DNA of 64,000 nucleotides from Hyphomonadaceae bacterium (GCA_019747815.1 JAIEQJ010000040.1:1-64000), one strand, 5' to 3'; positions 47,070 through 57,013 are shown, numbered from the stretch's first letter. Numbers and translations are program-made. The notes: generated by a model from the letters alone, not told the origin.

Positions 47070-48694
47070 ACGACAAGCGCAAGGACCTCAGCTATTCGCG
47101 GGCCGTGCTGCTGGGCATCGCCCTCCTGCTGCCGACCGCCAGTTTAATTCCGCTCGGAGGCTTGTGGCTCTGGCAGCAGGGCTACGTCGTGTATTGGGCG
47201 ATCGCGACCTGCTTCGTCGTGGCCGGCCTCTACTATGTGCAGGCCCGCATTGTCGCAGGCCCTGCACCTGCCGGCCTCGCGCAGTCGCTGGACGAGGGCG
47301 CCCAGAGCGCAGACGAGCAGGCTTGGACACCGCGGCAGGCCGAGGCCTGGAACGACGTCAAGGCGCTTGCCGCCTCAGTCGACGCGCAGCGCATGGCGAG
47401 CCGGGACGCGGCGCTGAACCTCGGGCTCGAAACGATCGAGACGGTTGCGCGACGGCTACACCCGGAGCGCAGCGATCCGCTGCTGCAGTTCACCGTTCCC
47501 GAGGCGCTCGCCGTCGTCGAGCGCGCCAGCAACGGCATGCGCGAGTTCATAACAACGACATTTCCGTTCGGCGACCGCATCACCGTGGCGCAGCTCATGT
47601 GGCTGTACCGCTGGCGGGGCGCACTGAACCTGGCGGAGAAGGGTTACGACTTGTGGCGCATCGTACGCCTGCTCAACCCACTTTCAGCCGCCAGCCAGGA
47701 GCTGCGCGAGCGCTTCACGCGTGAGATCTACGACATGGGCCGCGAGCACCTTGGACGCCGCCTGGCTCGCGCCTACGTGAAGGAGGTCGGGCGGGCGGCC
47801 ATCGATCTTTACGGCGGCGCGCTGCGCGTCACCCCAACCAAACTGCAAGGCCATGTCACGGCAGCCTCGCGCGAGGACATGGCCGCAGCCGCAGGCCGGG
47901 AGGCGGAACCGATCCGCATTCTTCTTGCGGGACAGACGGGCGCCGGCAAATCGACCCTGCTCAATGCGCTCGCGAACGCCGTCGAGGCCGAGGTGGACGC
48001 CATGCCCGCCACCACGCGCCCCACCGCCTACAAGCTCACGCACGAGGGCATGCCGGCCGCGCTGCTGATCGACAGCCCCGGCCTGACGGACGCGGGCTCC
48101 CTCGGCGCGCTCATCGAGAGCGCGGCACGGGCGGACATGGTGCTGTGGGTCTCGTCGGCAACGCGCGCCGCACGCGAAACCGACCGGCAGGCGCTGGCCG
48201 CCATCCGCAATCACTTCGCCGCCGCGCCCAACCGGCGGCGGCCACCCATGCTGCTGGTGCTCACCCACATCGATGGCCTGCGGCCGTTCAGAGAATGGGA
48301 GCCGCCCTACGATCTCACGGCCGGTACCAGGGCCAAGTCGCAATCGATTCTCGGTGCGATGCAGGCGGCCGGATCGGAGCTGGGCTTTGCCAGCGGCGAG
48401 ATCGTACCGGTGCGGGTCGACATTGCGGTTGCACCGTACAACATCGACGCTCTGTGGGGGAAAATCATAGAGCTGGCACCGGAGGCCCAGCGTGCACGCC
48501 TGCTGCGGACATTGAGCGACATCGTCGATGCGTCATCGTGGGCGACGGTCTGGTCGCAGGCGGCCAACGCCGGTCGGGTCATCAAGGACACATTCCTGAG
48601 CCGGAACGGCCACCCTGAGTCAGAAGGCACATCGAGCCCCAAAGCAGAACAGGCCCAGCAAGGCAACAGCAGTGTCGGCGGGAAACAGGATTGA
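47066..48694 (+). CDS. Membrane-anchored GTPase, partner of the upstream GTPase
   Basis: A 542-residue GTPase anchored by two N-terminal membrane helices (AVLLGIALLLPTASLIPLGG and a following YVVYWAIATCFVVAGLYYV). The G domain is in the middle: G1 GQTGAGKST (about 289-297), G3 DSPG, G4 THID. The region between anchor and G domain is helical. Such pairs of membrane GTPases occur in many bacteria next to each other; remodelling of membranes or envelope stress has been proposed, without firm function. Start GTG overlaps the upstream stop codon. Confidence 0.82.
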   Translation: MNDKRKDLSYSRAVLLGIALLLPTASLIPLGGLWLWQQGYVVYWAIATCFVVAGLYYVQARIVAGPAPAGLAQSLDEGAQSADEQAWTPRQAEAWNDVKALAASVDAQRMASRDAALNLGLETIETVARRLHPERSDPLLQFTVPEALAVVERASNGMREFITTTFPFGDRITVAQLMWLYRWRGALNLAEKGYDLWRIVRLLNPLSAASQELRERFTREIYDMGREHLGRRLARAYVKEVGRAAIDLYGGALRVTPTKLQGHVTAASREDMAAAAGREAEPIRILLAGQTGAGKSTLLNALANAVEAEVDAMPATTRPTAYKLTHEGMPAALLIDSPGLTDAGSLGALIESAARADMVLWVSSATRAARETDRQALAAIRNHFAAAPNRRRPPMLLVLTHIDGLRPFREWEPPYDLTAGTRAKSQSILGAMQAAGSELGFASGEIVPVRVDIAVAPYNIDALWGKIIELAPEAQRARLLRTLSDIVDASSWATVWSQAANAGRVIKDTFLSRNGHPESEGTSSPKAEQAQQGNSSVGGKQD

Positions 48695-48737
48695 TCCCGC
48701 GTAACGGACCTTCCGGCATCGGGAAGCCCGGCCGCCT

Positions 48738-49607
48738 TCATGCCTTCGCGGTGCGGGCACGCTTGCCCTTACTGACCGGAACGGTAAAGCCCTCTGCGGC
48801 CAAACGTTGCGCACTCGCAACAATATCGCGATCCGCGTCGTCGGAGATCACCTCAAGGATCGTACGCTTGTTGTAGCCGATCCCCATCAGGACCGGGGGG
48901 ATCTCGGCGAACGGCACGGTCCCAAGGCCCACCGCGTCATGTCGGTAGCGCCATCTATTGGTATCCGACAGGTGCACGAGTTGCAGCCGCTCCCGGCAGC
49001 GGCGCAAGGATTGACCCAAATCCTCATGCGCGAAATGGCTGTTGGCTGCATCCCAGACGATACCGACATCCGGGCTGCCGTACGTGTCCAGCACATCCAT
49101 CAGCTCGCCGATCTTTGGCAGGAAGGCAAACGGCAAGTTCTCGACCCAAAGCGCGGTGCCGACCTTCTTGGCACGTGGACAAAGCTCGTCCAGCGCTGCC
49201 AGGAAATGATCGGTCAGCCGTTCCTTGGGGGCTTGCAGCAACGGGTTGGCCTTGCCGGGCCCGATAACAACGCCGGGCACACCAAGATCACCCGCCAATT
49301 CGACGATGCCGTGCAGCAGATCGAGTGTGTACCGGCGCGTCTCGGCAGCAAGGCCGGCAACATTCATGTCGACGGTGGGCGTGTTGAGCGCAACGACATG
49401 TACACCCAGACGGTCGATGCGCCGACGCAGGGCCTTACGCGCCGCGGCCGTGGTATCCGGCGGCCACAGATGCCCCGGCACCATCATCAGCTCGAACTCG
49501 GAGAACCCCATGCTCGCCAGATGCGCGAGACAATCCTCTGCAGTACGCGACAGTGTATAGGAGTACGTGTTGCAGCCGAAAGCGGCGGCAGCCGTTTGCC
49601 GTTTCAT
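48738..49607 (-). CDS. Sugar phosphate isomerase/epimerase-like TIM barrel
   Basis: A 289-residue xylose isomerase-like TIM barrel (AP endonuclease family 2). Metal-binding residues are suggested by Glu in LWVENLP, Asp and His in IVWDAANSHFAHED, His in LVHLSDTNRWRYRHD and Glu in TILEVISDD. These proteins isomerise or epimerise sugars, inositol derivatives or dehydro-acids. Nothing nearby narrows the substrate. It is convergent with the GTPase operon, and copy C of the 165-bp element lies 194 bp upstream of its start. Confidence 0.85.
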   Translation of the reverse strand: MKRQTAAAAFGCNTYSYTLSRTAEDCLAHLASMGFSEFELMMVPGHLWPPDTTAAARKALRRRIDRLGVHVVALNTPTVDMNVAGLAAETRRYTLDLLHGIVELAGDLGVPGVVIGPGKANPLLQAPKERLTDHFLAALDELCPRAKKVGTALWVENLPFAFLPKIGELMDVLDTYGSPDVGIVWDAANSHFAHEDLGQSLRRCRERLQLVHLSDTNRWRYRHDAVGLGTVPFAEIPPVLMGIGYNKRTILEVISDDADRDIVASAQRLAAEGFTVPVSKGKRARTAKA

Positions 49608-49801
49608 AGTTCTTATTCTTGCCGGTGATTCACTGAAACGCGACGAGTCAATCTACGAGGTGGCAAGGCCGTGTCAAATGCAAACAGCGAACGCGCACTG
49701 GCCTTCTGCCATCGGACGATTTCAAAAGCTACGGACAATCCATATCTTTCATCCCCTATTGATTGACTGGTGTTGGCAACATCAGGTATTCGGCTTTCAC
49801 C

Positions 49802-49966
49802 CTAGTGTGATGATCGAGAAATTCGCCCTTCCTCGCAGCACGCCTACTGAGCGAATTTCTCGATCTGAATCACACTAGCACCATGAACTTGCCAGTGTCC
49901 TTTCGATCGCGAAGTTCGTTCAGCGCCTGCTGCAAGATCCGGCGAACTTCGCGATCGGGACACTAG
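49802..49966 (+). repeat. 165-bp CTAG two-hairpin element, copy C
   Basis: Same size and structure as the other copies. The outer CTAG ends are intact but the inner one at the base of hairpin 2 is CCAG. It ends 10 bp before the GTG start of the WecA-like gene, so it occupies that gene's 5' region, unlike the other copies at gene ends. Confidence 0.93.
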
Positions 49967-49976
49967 GACATTGACC

Positions 49977-50987
49977 GTGAACGCAACGCTTCTCGCCCTC
50001 TTGGCTGTGCTGCTCGCCAGCGGTCTGACTGCCCTTTACATGCGGGTCATGACCGCAAGCCGCCAGCTTGAGCAGCCCAACGAGCGCAGCATGCACACGG
50101 CACCCGTTCCCTCCGGTGCCGGCATGGCAATCATCGCCACCGCACTCCTCCTGTGGCCTCTCTCACAGCGCCTGGCTCTCAGCAACGTCCACCTCACCCT
50201 GCTGGGCGCCGCCGTCAGCCTTTCGGCCCTATCCTGGCTCGATGACCGCCATCGACTTTCACCTGGCGTGCGCCTTGCCGCACATGCCCTGGCGGCCGGC
50301 CTTCTGCTCACCGTGCTTGACCCTGACCAGCGCATCTTTCCCCTGTTGCCGCTCTCTCTGGAGCGCGGCCTGCTGGGCCTCGGCTGGCTATGGTTCATCA
50401 ATCTCTTCAATTTCATGGACGGCATCGATGGATTGGCAGGTAGCGAAGCCGTTGCCATAGCCGCAGGCTATCTTGTGGTCGTGGCTGCGGTGGGCCTCGG
50501 CACGCCCTTACGCGAGCTTGCCATGATCATTGCAGCGGCCAGCGCCGGCTACCTGGTCTGGAACTGGCATCCGGCCAAGATCTTCATGGGCGATACCGGA
50601 TCGATCCCCCTCGGCTTTCTGCTCGGCTGGCTCATGATTGATCTTGCGTGCCGCGGCCTCTGGGCGGCAGCGCTCATTCTGCCGCTCTATTTCGCGGCCG
50701 ACGCCACGCTCACGCTTCTCAGGCGACTGCGGCGGGGTGAGAAGCCCTGGCAGCCTCATCGTCAACACTCCTACCAGCGTGCCGTGTTGGGTGGTGCGAC
50801 ACCTCCCGCCGTGGTCTGGCGGATCAACGCGACCAATCTGGTGCTGCTCGCACTGGCGCTCCTGTCGATTCGCCATCCCATACCGTCTCTGGTGGCAGCA
50901 GCCGTCGCGGTGGCCGCACTTCTGGCTCACTTGGAATACCTGGCCCGCGGCCAACCGGCTGGGCGCACACCAGCAGATCGAACTTAG
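49977..50987 (+). CDS. WecA/MraY-like undecaprenyl-phosphate sugar-phosphate transferase
   Basis: A 336-residue polytopic membrane protein of the glycosyltransferase 4 (MraY/WecA) family, which loads the first sugar phosphate onto undecaprenyl phosphate for O-antigen or capsule. Key motifs are WLDDRHRLSP (first Asp pair), LFNFMDGIDGLAG and FMGDTGSIPLGF, with the cytoplasmic basic stretch RQHSYQRAV near 270. About ten membrane helices are visible. GTG 49977 is preferred to TTG 49971. The upstream region is entirely element copy C, so promoter and ribosome site are partly made by the repeat. O-antigen ligase and an epimerase follow at 53.7-55.9 kb. Confidence 0.88.
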   Translation: MNATLLALLAVLLASGLTALYMRVMTASRQLEQPNERSMHTAPVPSGAGMAIIATALLLWPLSQRLALSNVHLTLLGAAVSLSALSWLDDRHRLSPGVRLAAHALAAGLLLTVLDPDQRIFPLLPLSLERGLLGLGWLWFINLFNFMDGIDGLAGSEAVAIAAGYLVVVAAVGLGTPLRELAMIIAAASAGYLVWNWHPAKIFMGDTGSIPLGFLLGWLMIDLACRGLWAAALILPLYFAADATLTLLRRLRRGEKPWQPHRQHSYQRAVLGGATPPAVVWRINATNLVLLALALLSIRHPIPSLVAAAVAVAALLAHLEYLARGQPAGRTPADRT

Positions 50988-51129
50988 AAATATTCAATGT
51001 ATAACAATAGCTTGTTGCGAATTCTGGAAAAAACACCGCAAGCCCGTCGATTTCGTTGTCCTCCATTCGTCGTGTGTGTAGAGCCGGGGTACCACCTGCT
51101 CCCAAACACAAACCCGATGGAGAACAACA

Positions 51130-51546
51130 ATGCGTTTCATGGTGATCGTCAAAGCCAGCAAGGACTCCGAAGCCGGCAAGATGCCGTCAGAAGAACTGCT
51201 CGCGGCCATGGCGAAATTCAACGAGGAGATGGTCAAGGCCGGTGTCATGCTCGACGGCAACGGGCTCCAGCCGAGCTCCAAGGGAGCGCGCGTCCGCTTC
51301 TCCGGCAACAAGGTCTCCGTCATCGATGGGCCATTCGCGGAAACCAAGGAACTGGTCGCCGGCTATTGGATCATCCAGGTCAAGTCGAAAGCCGAGGCGA
51401 TCGAATGGATGAAGCGTTGTCCCAATCCTCATAACGAGGACGGCGAAATTGAGATCCGCCAGGTCTTCGAGCTCGAGGACTTCGGCGCCAGCGACGCAGT
51501 CGAGCACCATCGCAAGTTGGACGAGGAACTCGCGAAAAAGAAGTAG
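51130..51546 (+). CDS. YciI/DGPF-family protein
   Basis: A 138-residue YCII-related protein with the family hallmark VIDGPFAETKELVAGYWII at about 59-78. DGPF proteins almost always accompany ECF42 sigma factors, and one starts 147 bp downstream, so a regulatory or effector link is expected although the activity is unknown. Related YciI enzymes have a His-Asp dyad; here the equivalent residues are not clear. A strong 13-bp hairpin follows the stop codon. Confidence 0.88.
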   Translation: MRFMVIVKASKDSEAGKMPSEELLAAMAKFNEEMVKAGVMLDGNGLQPSSKGARVRFSGNKVSVIDGPFAETKELVAGYWIIQVKSKAEAIEWMKRCPNPHNEDGEIEIRQVFELEDFGASDAVEHHRKLDEELAKKK

Positions 51547-51562
51547 CTCCTGCACAGCCTCT

Positions 51563-51596
51563 CAGGTGCGGCGGCCAAGGAGTGCCGCCGCACCTG
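51563..51596 (+). terminator. Strong hairpin after the YciI gene
   Basis: CAGGTGCGGCGGC and GCCGCCGCACCTG form a perfect 13-bp stem with an 8-nt loop, 16 bp past the stop codon. No T-run follows, so it may attenuate between the DGPF gene and the sigma factor and not end transcription completely. Confidence 0.55.
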
Positions 51597-51693
51597 TCGC
51601 CGTACCTGAGGTAACGCCGGCATCAAGAGCGGCGCAGCCATGCCATCGCCTCAGCTTGCAGCGCAGCATCGATGATGCTCTCATCCGGTCGTC

Positions 51694-53001
51694 ATGATGA
51701 CGACCGACATCCATCACGCCATAGACGCCGTCTGGAGGATCGAGCAGGCCAAGCTCATCGCCGGGCTAGCGCGCATCGTGCGCGACATTGGTCTTGCCGA
51801 AGAGCTGGCGCAGGATGCGCTCGTCACGGCGCTCGAGCAATGGCCCAAGTCGGGCATTCCGGACAAGCCCGGTGCCTGGCTGATGGCCGCTGCCAAACAT
51901 CGCGCCATCGACCGTCTGCGGCGGAGGAAGCTCATTGAGCGCAAGCACGAGGAGCTTGGCCGCGAGCTTGCATCGGAGGGAGAAGGAGCGACCCCCGATC
52001 TTGATGCCGCCCTCGACGACGACATCGGCGACGACCTGCTGCGCCTGATTTTTACGGCCTGTCATCCGGTGCTCGCGACCGAAGGGCGCGTCGCCCTCAC
52101 TCTCCGCCTGATCGGCGGCCTGGCCATTGACGAGATCGCCCGCGCCTTCCTGGTTCCGGAGCCGACTGTCGCCCAGCGCATCGTGCGCGCCAAGCGCGTA
52201 CTGGCCGAAAGACGCGTCCCGTTCGAGGTGCCGCACGGCCCCGAGCTCTCCCAGCGCCTCGCGTCGGTGCTCGAAGTCATCTACCTCATCTTCAACGAAG
52301 GCTATGCGGCCACGGCTGGCGAGGACTGGATGCGGCCGCAACTCTGCGAGGAAGGGCTGCGTCTCGGCCGCATCCTGGCCGAGGCCGCCCCCAACGAGCC
52401 GGAGGTCCATGGCCTCGTGGCGCTGATGGAAATCCAGGCCTCGCGCCTGGGCGCCCGCACCAGCCCCTCGGGCGACCCGATCCTGCTGCTTGATCAAAAC
52501 CGTGCGCGCTGGGACCAGCTCCTGATCCGCCGCGGCCTCGCTGCCTTGGCACGCGCCGAGGCACGTGCCAAGGATCTGGGCGCTGCCCCGGGTCCATACA
52601 CCCTGCAAGCCGCCATTGCCGCCTGCCACGCACGCGCACGCACCCACGACCAAACCGACTGGGCCAGGATCGTGGGTCTCTACGGCGCGCTCGCCCAACG
52701 CACACCGTCTCCCGTCATAGAGCTCAACCGCGCCGTCGCCCTGGCGATGCTGTTCGGTCCGGCGGCGGGACTCAGAATCGTTGATGCGCTCGCCTGCGAG
52801 CCTGTGCTCAAGGCCTACCATCTGCTGCCCAGCGTGCGCGGCGACCTTCTCAAGAAGCTCGGCCGCCTCGATGAGGCCCGCACCGAGTTCGAGCGCGCTG
52901 CCGCCCTGACGCGCAACGAGCGCGAGCGCAAACTCCTTCTCGATCGCGCGGACGCCTGCTCGCGGCAAGGGAATGGGGCGGCGCCTCAGTCCCTCCCTTG
53001 A
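51694..53001 (+). CDS. ECF42-type RNA polymerase sigma factor with C-terminal extension
   Basis: A 435-residue ECF sigma factor. Region 2 is DIGLAEELAQDALVTALEQW with WLMAAAKHRAIDRLRR, and region 4 is LTLRLIGGLAIDEIARAFLVPEPTVAQRIVRAKR. After about residue 190 comes a long tetratricopeptide-like extension (VLEVIYLIFNEGYAAT, later GLYGALAQRTPSPVIELNRAVA), which marks the ECF42 group; these have no anti-sigma factor and the extension controls activity. The DGPF gene upstream and the VOC protein downstream are the usual companions. Starts at ATG 51694 or 51697. Confidence 0.92.
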   Translation: MMTTDIHHAIDAVWRIEQAKLIAGLARIVRDIGLAEELAQDALVTALEQWPKSGIPDKPGAWLMAAAKHRAIDRLRRRKLIERKHEELGRELASEGEGATPDLDAALDDDIGDDLLRLIFTACHPVLATEGRVALTLRLIGGLAIDEIARAFLVPEPTVAQRIVRAKRVLAERRVPFEVPHGPELSQRLASVLEVIYLIFNEGYAATAGEDWMRPQLCEEGLRLGRILAEAAPNEPEVHGLVALMEIQASRLGARTSPSGDPILLLDQNRARWDQLLIRRGLAALARAEARAKDLGAAPGPYTLQAAIAACHARARTHDQTDWARIVGLYGALAQRTPSPVIELNRAVALAMLFGPAAGLRIVDALACEPVLKAYHLLPSVRGDLLKKLGRLDEARTEFERAAALTRNERERKLLLDRADACSRQGNGAAPQSLP

Positions 53002-53106
53002 CGGGCCGCTGTGCAAAAAGAGCAACGCGGAGCGCGCGCGGCCGGCCGATCGCACACGTGCTGCGTCAGCGTGGCGGGGGGTAACCATCCTTCGGGAAGG
53101 CGAGGG

Positions 53107-53547
53107 TCACTTCTTCTTTTTTGGCAGCGGCGCGTTCAGCATCCAGCGATGGCCGAACGGGTCACGGAGCATGGCGAAGCGCGCGTCCCAGAACATATCC
53201 TGTGGCTCCAGCACACTCTTGCAGCCCGCTTCCACGGCGCGCCGGTAGGTGGCATCGACGCTAGCGGGCTTGGAGTAGTGGAGCGCGACCGCGACACCGG
53301 CCAGATTGTTGGCGGTCGGCGCACGCACGACCCCATGCTCCTCACCATGCTCAGGGAATTCGTCCGACATGAGGATCCTGCCACCGTTGATGGTGAGGTC
53401 GGCGTGCATGAGACGTTTGCCGTCCTGCGCAGGCAGACGCATGTTCTCCGTCGCGCCGAACGCTTTCTTGTAGAAAGAAATCGCATCGGCGGCGCCCTTC
53501 ACCGTCAGATAGGGCGTGACCGGCGGCATCTTTGCTTGATTGGCCAT
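53107..53547 (-). CDS. VOC-family (PhnB/glyoxalase-like) protein
   Basis: A 146-residue vicinal-oxygen-chelate fold protein of the PhnB-like group: TPYLTVKGAADAISFYKKAFGA at the start and MFWDARFAMLRDPFGHRWML at the end. It lacks an obvious full set of glyoxalase I metal ligands. ATG 53547 is chosen by family start. It is convergent with the ECF42 sigma factor gene and probably a member of the same module. Confidence 0.87.
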   Translation of the reverse strand: MANQAKMPPVTPYLTVKGAADAISFYKKAFGATENMRLPAQDGKRLMHADLTINGGRILMSDEFPEHGEEHGVVRAPTANNLAGVAVALHYSKPASVDATYRRAVEAGCKSVLEPQDMFWDARFAMLRDPFGHRWMLNAPLPKKKK

Positions 53548-53666
53548 CTGCGTCCTCTCCTTGGCTTGCCGTTGCTGAACTCTCGACGCCCTCAACACCT
53601 CACCCGCTTCCGAGTTCCGCCATGGCTGTGGCTACGCTCGAGTGTGCGCAGGGCGCGGTCCGACGC

Positions 53667-54974
53667 TCAACCCCCTGGCCGTGCAGAGCCTGACGCAGGC
53701 AAAGCTGCCCCGATCGCTGCGGCCACGGCGACAATGGCGAAAGACGTCAGCAGCCAGGGAGCCCAGATGCTGAAGCTCGTCGCCGCGAGCAGCGCGCACG
53801 CAACGAAGGCCGCATGGAGGTAGGGCTGGGCACGCACCTCCGACTGTGCCAGCGCCCGCAGGATGAGCAGCCCCAACCCCAGCAACAGCAGTGCCCCGAC
53901 TGCGCCCGCTTCATACCAGATCTGCAGATAGGCATTGTGGCTGTGCAGGTTGGTCGAGAGCTCCAACATCGAGTCCGGTGCATACCGTGGGTTGGACGTT
54001 TCCTGCTCGTTGACGGTGCGCGCTGCCGCGATGCCGGCGCCCAACCAGGGCGCCTTGCTGATCTGCTCGCTCGTGTAGCCCCAAATGACGATGCGATCCT
54101 GCGCGCTTGCGGGCAGCCAGCCCACCCGATAGAGCTGATGACTGAACGCCAGCGATACGAGGGGGATCACGAGGACGATTGCCGCCACCCAAGCGGTTGC
54201 CGCCAGCCGTCTGGAGAGCAGGGGATAGAGCCAATACAGGCCGTAGAAGGCGGCGGCCCCCGCAAACGCCATCTTGGACGTGGCATGCTCCGAGCGAAAG
54301 ATGGCGGCAACACCCGGCGCAAGCGCGATCAGCAGCCATGCCCTCCACCGCCTCGACAACTCGAGCCGCTCGATGATCATCACGGCCGGCCAGAACAGGA
54401 GAGTGAGCTCGGTGATGCTCCTGTTGAGCAGATAGGGCCTGAGCATTGTGCCACCATCGGCAAGCACCAGAGTGTGACGCGCGCCGGGGTGCAGCGCTGG
54501 TATGGCCAGCATCAACGTCCGACGGATCGCCTGCCCGCTGAATGCCTCCACACACAGCACCACCCCACCCGCCGCCATGCCGGCAATCACACCGAGGGCC
54601 ATCGCTCGCAGTAGGGCGTCATCGAGATCGTCGAGGATGTTGAGCATCACGTAGAGAACGCCGGTCGAGGCCCAAAGGAGAGCGGCGGTCCGATAGGCCC
54701 AGCGCGGGCTGAGCGACCAGGTCGCATTGATGAGCAGGTAGGCCCCAATGAGCACCAGGGCGAGAATGATCGGCGATGGCTTGCCCACGGGCAGGCGCCG
54801 CTGCGCCGCCCAATACCAGGCCAACGGTACCACCGCAGACAGTGGAAGCACGAAGGGTGCCGTCATCGGAAACACCAGGAGCAGGGCGGTTCCGGCTGCC
54901 GTCCAAAGCAGCGCCAAGGTCAGCGCCATTCCGGACAAGGCCTGCTCTGCGAATGATGGCTGTACAGCGCTCAT
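53667..54974 (-). CDS. O-antigen ligase/polymerase family membrane protein (Wzy/WaaL-like)
   Basis: A 435-residue polytopic membrane protein with about ten helices and the large periplasmic loop typical of the Wzy_C/O-antigen ligase family, including the pattern SEHATSKMAFAGA and the conserved LHSHNAYLQIWYEAGAVGALLL near 320-340. It would join polysaccharide to lipid A core or polymerise repeat units. ATG 54974 overlaps the stop codon of the epimerase (ATGA), so they form an operon. Confidence 0.87.
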   Translation of the reverse strand: MSAVQPSFAEQALSGMALTLALLWTAAGTALLLVFPMTAPFVLPLSAVVPLAWYWAAQRRLPVGKPSPIILALVLIGAYLLINATWSLSPRWAYRTAALLWASTGVLYVMLNILDDLDDALLRAMALGVIAGMAAGGVVLCVEAFSGQAIRRTLMLAIPALHPGARHTLVLADGGTMLRPYLLNRSITELTLLFWPAVMIIERLELSRRWRAWLLIALAPGVAAIFRSEHATSKMAFAGAAAFYGLYWLYPLLSRRLAATAWVAAIVLVIPLVSLAFSHQLYRVGWLPASAQDRIVIWGYTSEQISKAPWLGAGIAAARTVNEQETSNPRYAPDSMLELSTNLHSHNAYLQIWYEAGAVGALLLLGLGLLILRALAQSEVRAQPYLHAAFVACALLAATSFSIWAPWLLTSFAIVAVAAAIGAALPASGSARPGG

Positions 54975-55939
54975 GGCCGATCCAGCCCCTTTGGGTGCTT
55001 GGCCATTTCGGCCAGAGCGACCCGCGTGCCTATGGCGGGCGCCCACCCGAAGCTTTCACGAAAATGCGCATCGGACAGCTCGAGCGAGCCGTAGAGGCGG
55101 CGCATCGCCGGCGCCATCAGCGGCATTTGCCGGGCAACTTGCGCCATGGTTGTCCCAACAGGGAACAGGCCCGAACGCCATCCAAGGGCTGTGCGCAAGG
55201 TTTCGACGATCTCCGTCGTGCTCAACGGCGGACCGTCGTGGACATGGAAAACGCCGCGCGAGCCGTTGTCCCGCGTGCGCAGAACCGCAGCCAGCGCACT
55301 CGCGAAATTGCCCACGGCCAGCAGGCTGCGCCTGTTGGCCAAGCCTCCCAACGGCAGCGGCAGCGGCATTCTGGCCAACGATAGAAGACGGTCGAGGCTG
55401 CCGCCCTTGTCACCACCGTACATGACCGGATTGCGCAGGATGACATGGCGGGTGGCCGACCCCGCCAAGGCAGCACCGACGCGCTGCTCCAGCCGCAGCT
55501 TGGACCGGCCGTACAACGTCGTGGAGCGCGGCTCGGATGCCTCCACAAGCGTGCGATCGTCCTCCTCATCGCACAGCGCCTTGATCGAGCTGACGTAGAG
55601 GAACAACGGCACGTGCGCTTCGCGCGCCGCCACCGCAACGCTCTCGGAGGCAGCAATGAGCCGCTCGGCCTCGGCAGTATCGGTCTTCAGCCTGCCCCTC
55701 TGCAGCGTGCCGAGACCATCGCCCAGATGCACGACTGCATCGAACCGCGCCAGATCGCTGCGGAATTCGGCCGACGGGACGATCTCGGCATAGTGGCCGG
55801 TCAAGACCTGCGTTGCGCCAGGAAGGTCCGTGGCGGTTCTCGAAATCACGATAAGATCGGTCGGGCGCCCCTCGCCACGCAGATGGCGGATCAGAGCCTT
55901 GCCGGTAGCGCCGGTACCACCCAGAATTAGGATACGCAT
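54971..55939 (-). CDS. NAD-dependent epimerase/dehydratase
   Basis: A 322-residue extended-SDR protein. The cofactor loop [14 protein letters not shown] is at the N-terminus, VHLGDG replaces the usual HLAA, the YxxxK pair is [11 protein letters not shown], and the [10 protein letters not shown] segment is typical. Such proteins make nucleotide sugars or reduce lipid-linked sugars for surface polysaccharide. It precedes the O-antigen ligase in the same operon and, with the WecA-like gene, belongs to the surface glycan set. Confidence 0.88.
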   Translation of the reverse strand: MRILILGGTGATGKALIRHLRGEGRPTDLIVISRTATDLPGATQVLTGHYAEIVPSAEFRSDLARFDAVVHLGDGLGTLQRGRLKTDTAEAERLIAASESVAVAAREAHVPLFLYVSSIKALCDEEDDRTLVEASEPRSTTLYGRSKLRLEQRVGAALAGSATRHVILRNPVMYGGDKGGSLDRLLSLARMPLPLPLGGLANRRSLLAVGNFASALAAVLRTRDNGSRGVFHVHDGPPLSTTEIVETLRTALGWRSGLFPVGTTMAQVARQMPLMAPAMRRLYGSLELSDAHFRESFGWAPAIGTRVALAEMAKHPKGLDRP

Positions 55940-56123
55940 CCCCAGCTCATCGCGAATCTGCGAGCCAAATCAACCTGTGCCATCCCCCCGACCGCACGAC
56001 GGCGCGCAACACGCTGCAGGAGATACGACGCTGCAGTGCAGCTCGCCAGAAAAATCCACAAATGGGCTTCGGGCGAAGCCCATTGCAGGGCATAATCGCC
56101 ATCCCGATCCATGGAGGACCGCT

Positions 56124-56942
56124 GTGCAAAAGACCGTGGCCGCACCCGGCAGCAACCACATGATGAAAATAGCGGATTCGCGTGAGGCTCGGGGCATTAT
56201 TCGCACCGGGGAATATACTGGTCACACCGCCGGCATTGCGCCCGACTTCGTGCAGGGCAACCTCTGCATCCTGCCGCGCGAGGCGGCCCAGGAGTTCGCG
56301 GCCTTCTGCCAGCGCAACCCCAAGCCGTGCCCCGTGATCGGCATGGGCTCGCCGGGCGACCCCGCGCTGCCCGATCTCGGCCACATCGACATCCGCACCG
56401 ACATCCCGCGCTATCGTGTGTTCAAGGACGGCCAGCTCGTCGATGAGCCCACCGACATCCGCAAATACTGGTCGGACGATCTCGTCACCTTTATCATCGG
56501 CTGCTCATTCTCCTTCGAGTTGCCGATGCTGCAAGAAGGCATCCACCTGCAGCACGTGGCACGCAACACGACGGTGCCCATGTACCGCACCAGCATCGAC
56601 TGCGTGCCCGCTGGCCGCTTCAAGGGGAAGATGGTGGTGTCGATGCGGCCGCTCTCGCCCGCGGATGCCATCCGCGCCGTGCAGATCACCTCGCGGTTCC
56701 CGGCCGTGCACGGAGCGCCCGTGCACCTGGGTCTGCCGGAGGCAATCGGCATCACGGACATCATGCGCCCGGACTTCGGCGATCCACCGGAGGTGTCTGC
56801 CGGCCAGCTCCCGGTCTTCTGGGGCTGCGGGGTGACCCCTCAGGTGGCGATCGAGGCCGCACGCCCCTCGATCTGCATCACGCACAAGCCGGGCTCCATG
56901 CTGATCACCGACAAGAAGAACAGCGCGCTGGCGGCACTCTAG
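56124..56942 (+). CDS. DUF1445 family putative hydro-lyase (D-glutamate cyclase-like)
   Basis: A 272-residue member of the DUF1445/putative hydro-lyase family, which includes the catalytic part of mitochondrial D-glutamate cyclase. The family landmarks are [21 protein letters not shown]-like opening (about 20-41), [23 protein letters not shown], and the end [13 protein letters not shown] with [15 protein letters not shown] 56124 is taken as start because GGAGG lies 6 bases before it; ATG 56160 is an alternative. It stands alone, facing away from the epimerase. Confidence 0.85.
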   Translation: MQKTVAAPGSNHMMKIADSREARGIIRTGEYTGHTAGIAPDFVQGNLCILPREAAQEFAAFCQRNPKPCPVIGMGSPGDPALPDLGHIDIRTDIPRYRVFKDGQLVDEPTDIRKYWSDDLVTFIIGCSFSFELPMLQEGIHLQHVARNTTVPMYRTSIDCVPAGRFKGKMVVSMRPLSPADAIRAVQITSRFPAVHGAPVHLGLPEAIGITDIMRPDFGDPPEVSAGQLPVFWGCGVTPQVAIEAARPSICITHKPGSMLITDKKNSALAAL

Positions 56943-57013
56943 GCCGTGGTGCAAAGCGCAAGGGGAAAGACCCCGGCTCTGCGCACTCGACCTTGATCTC
57001 CGATCAAGCTCGC

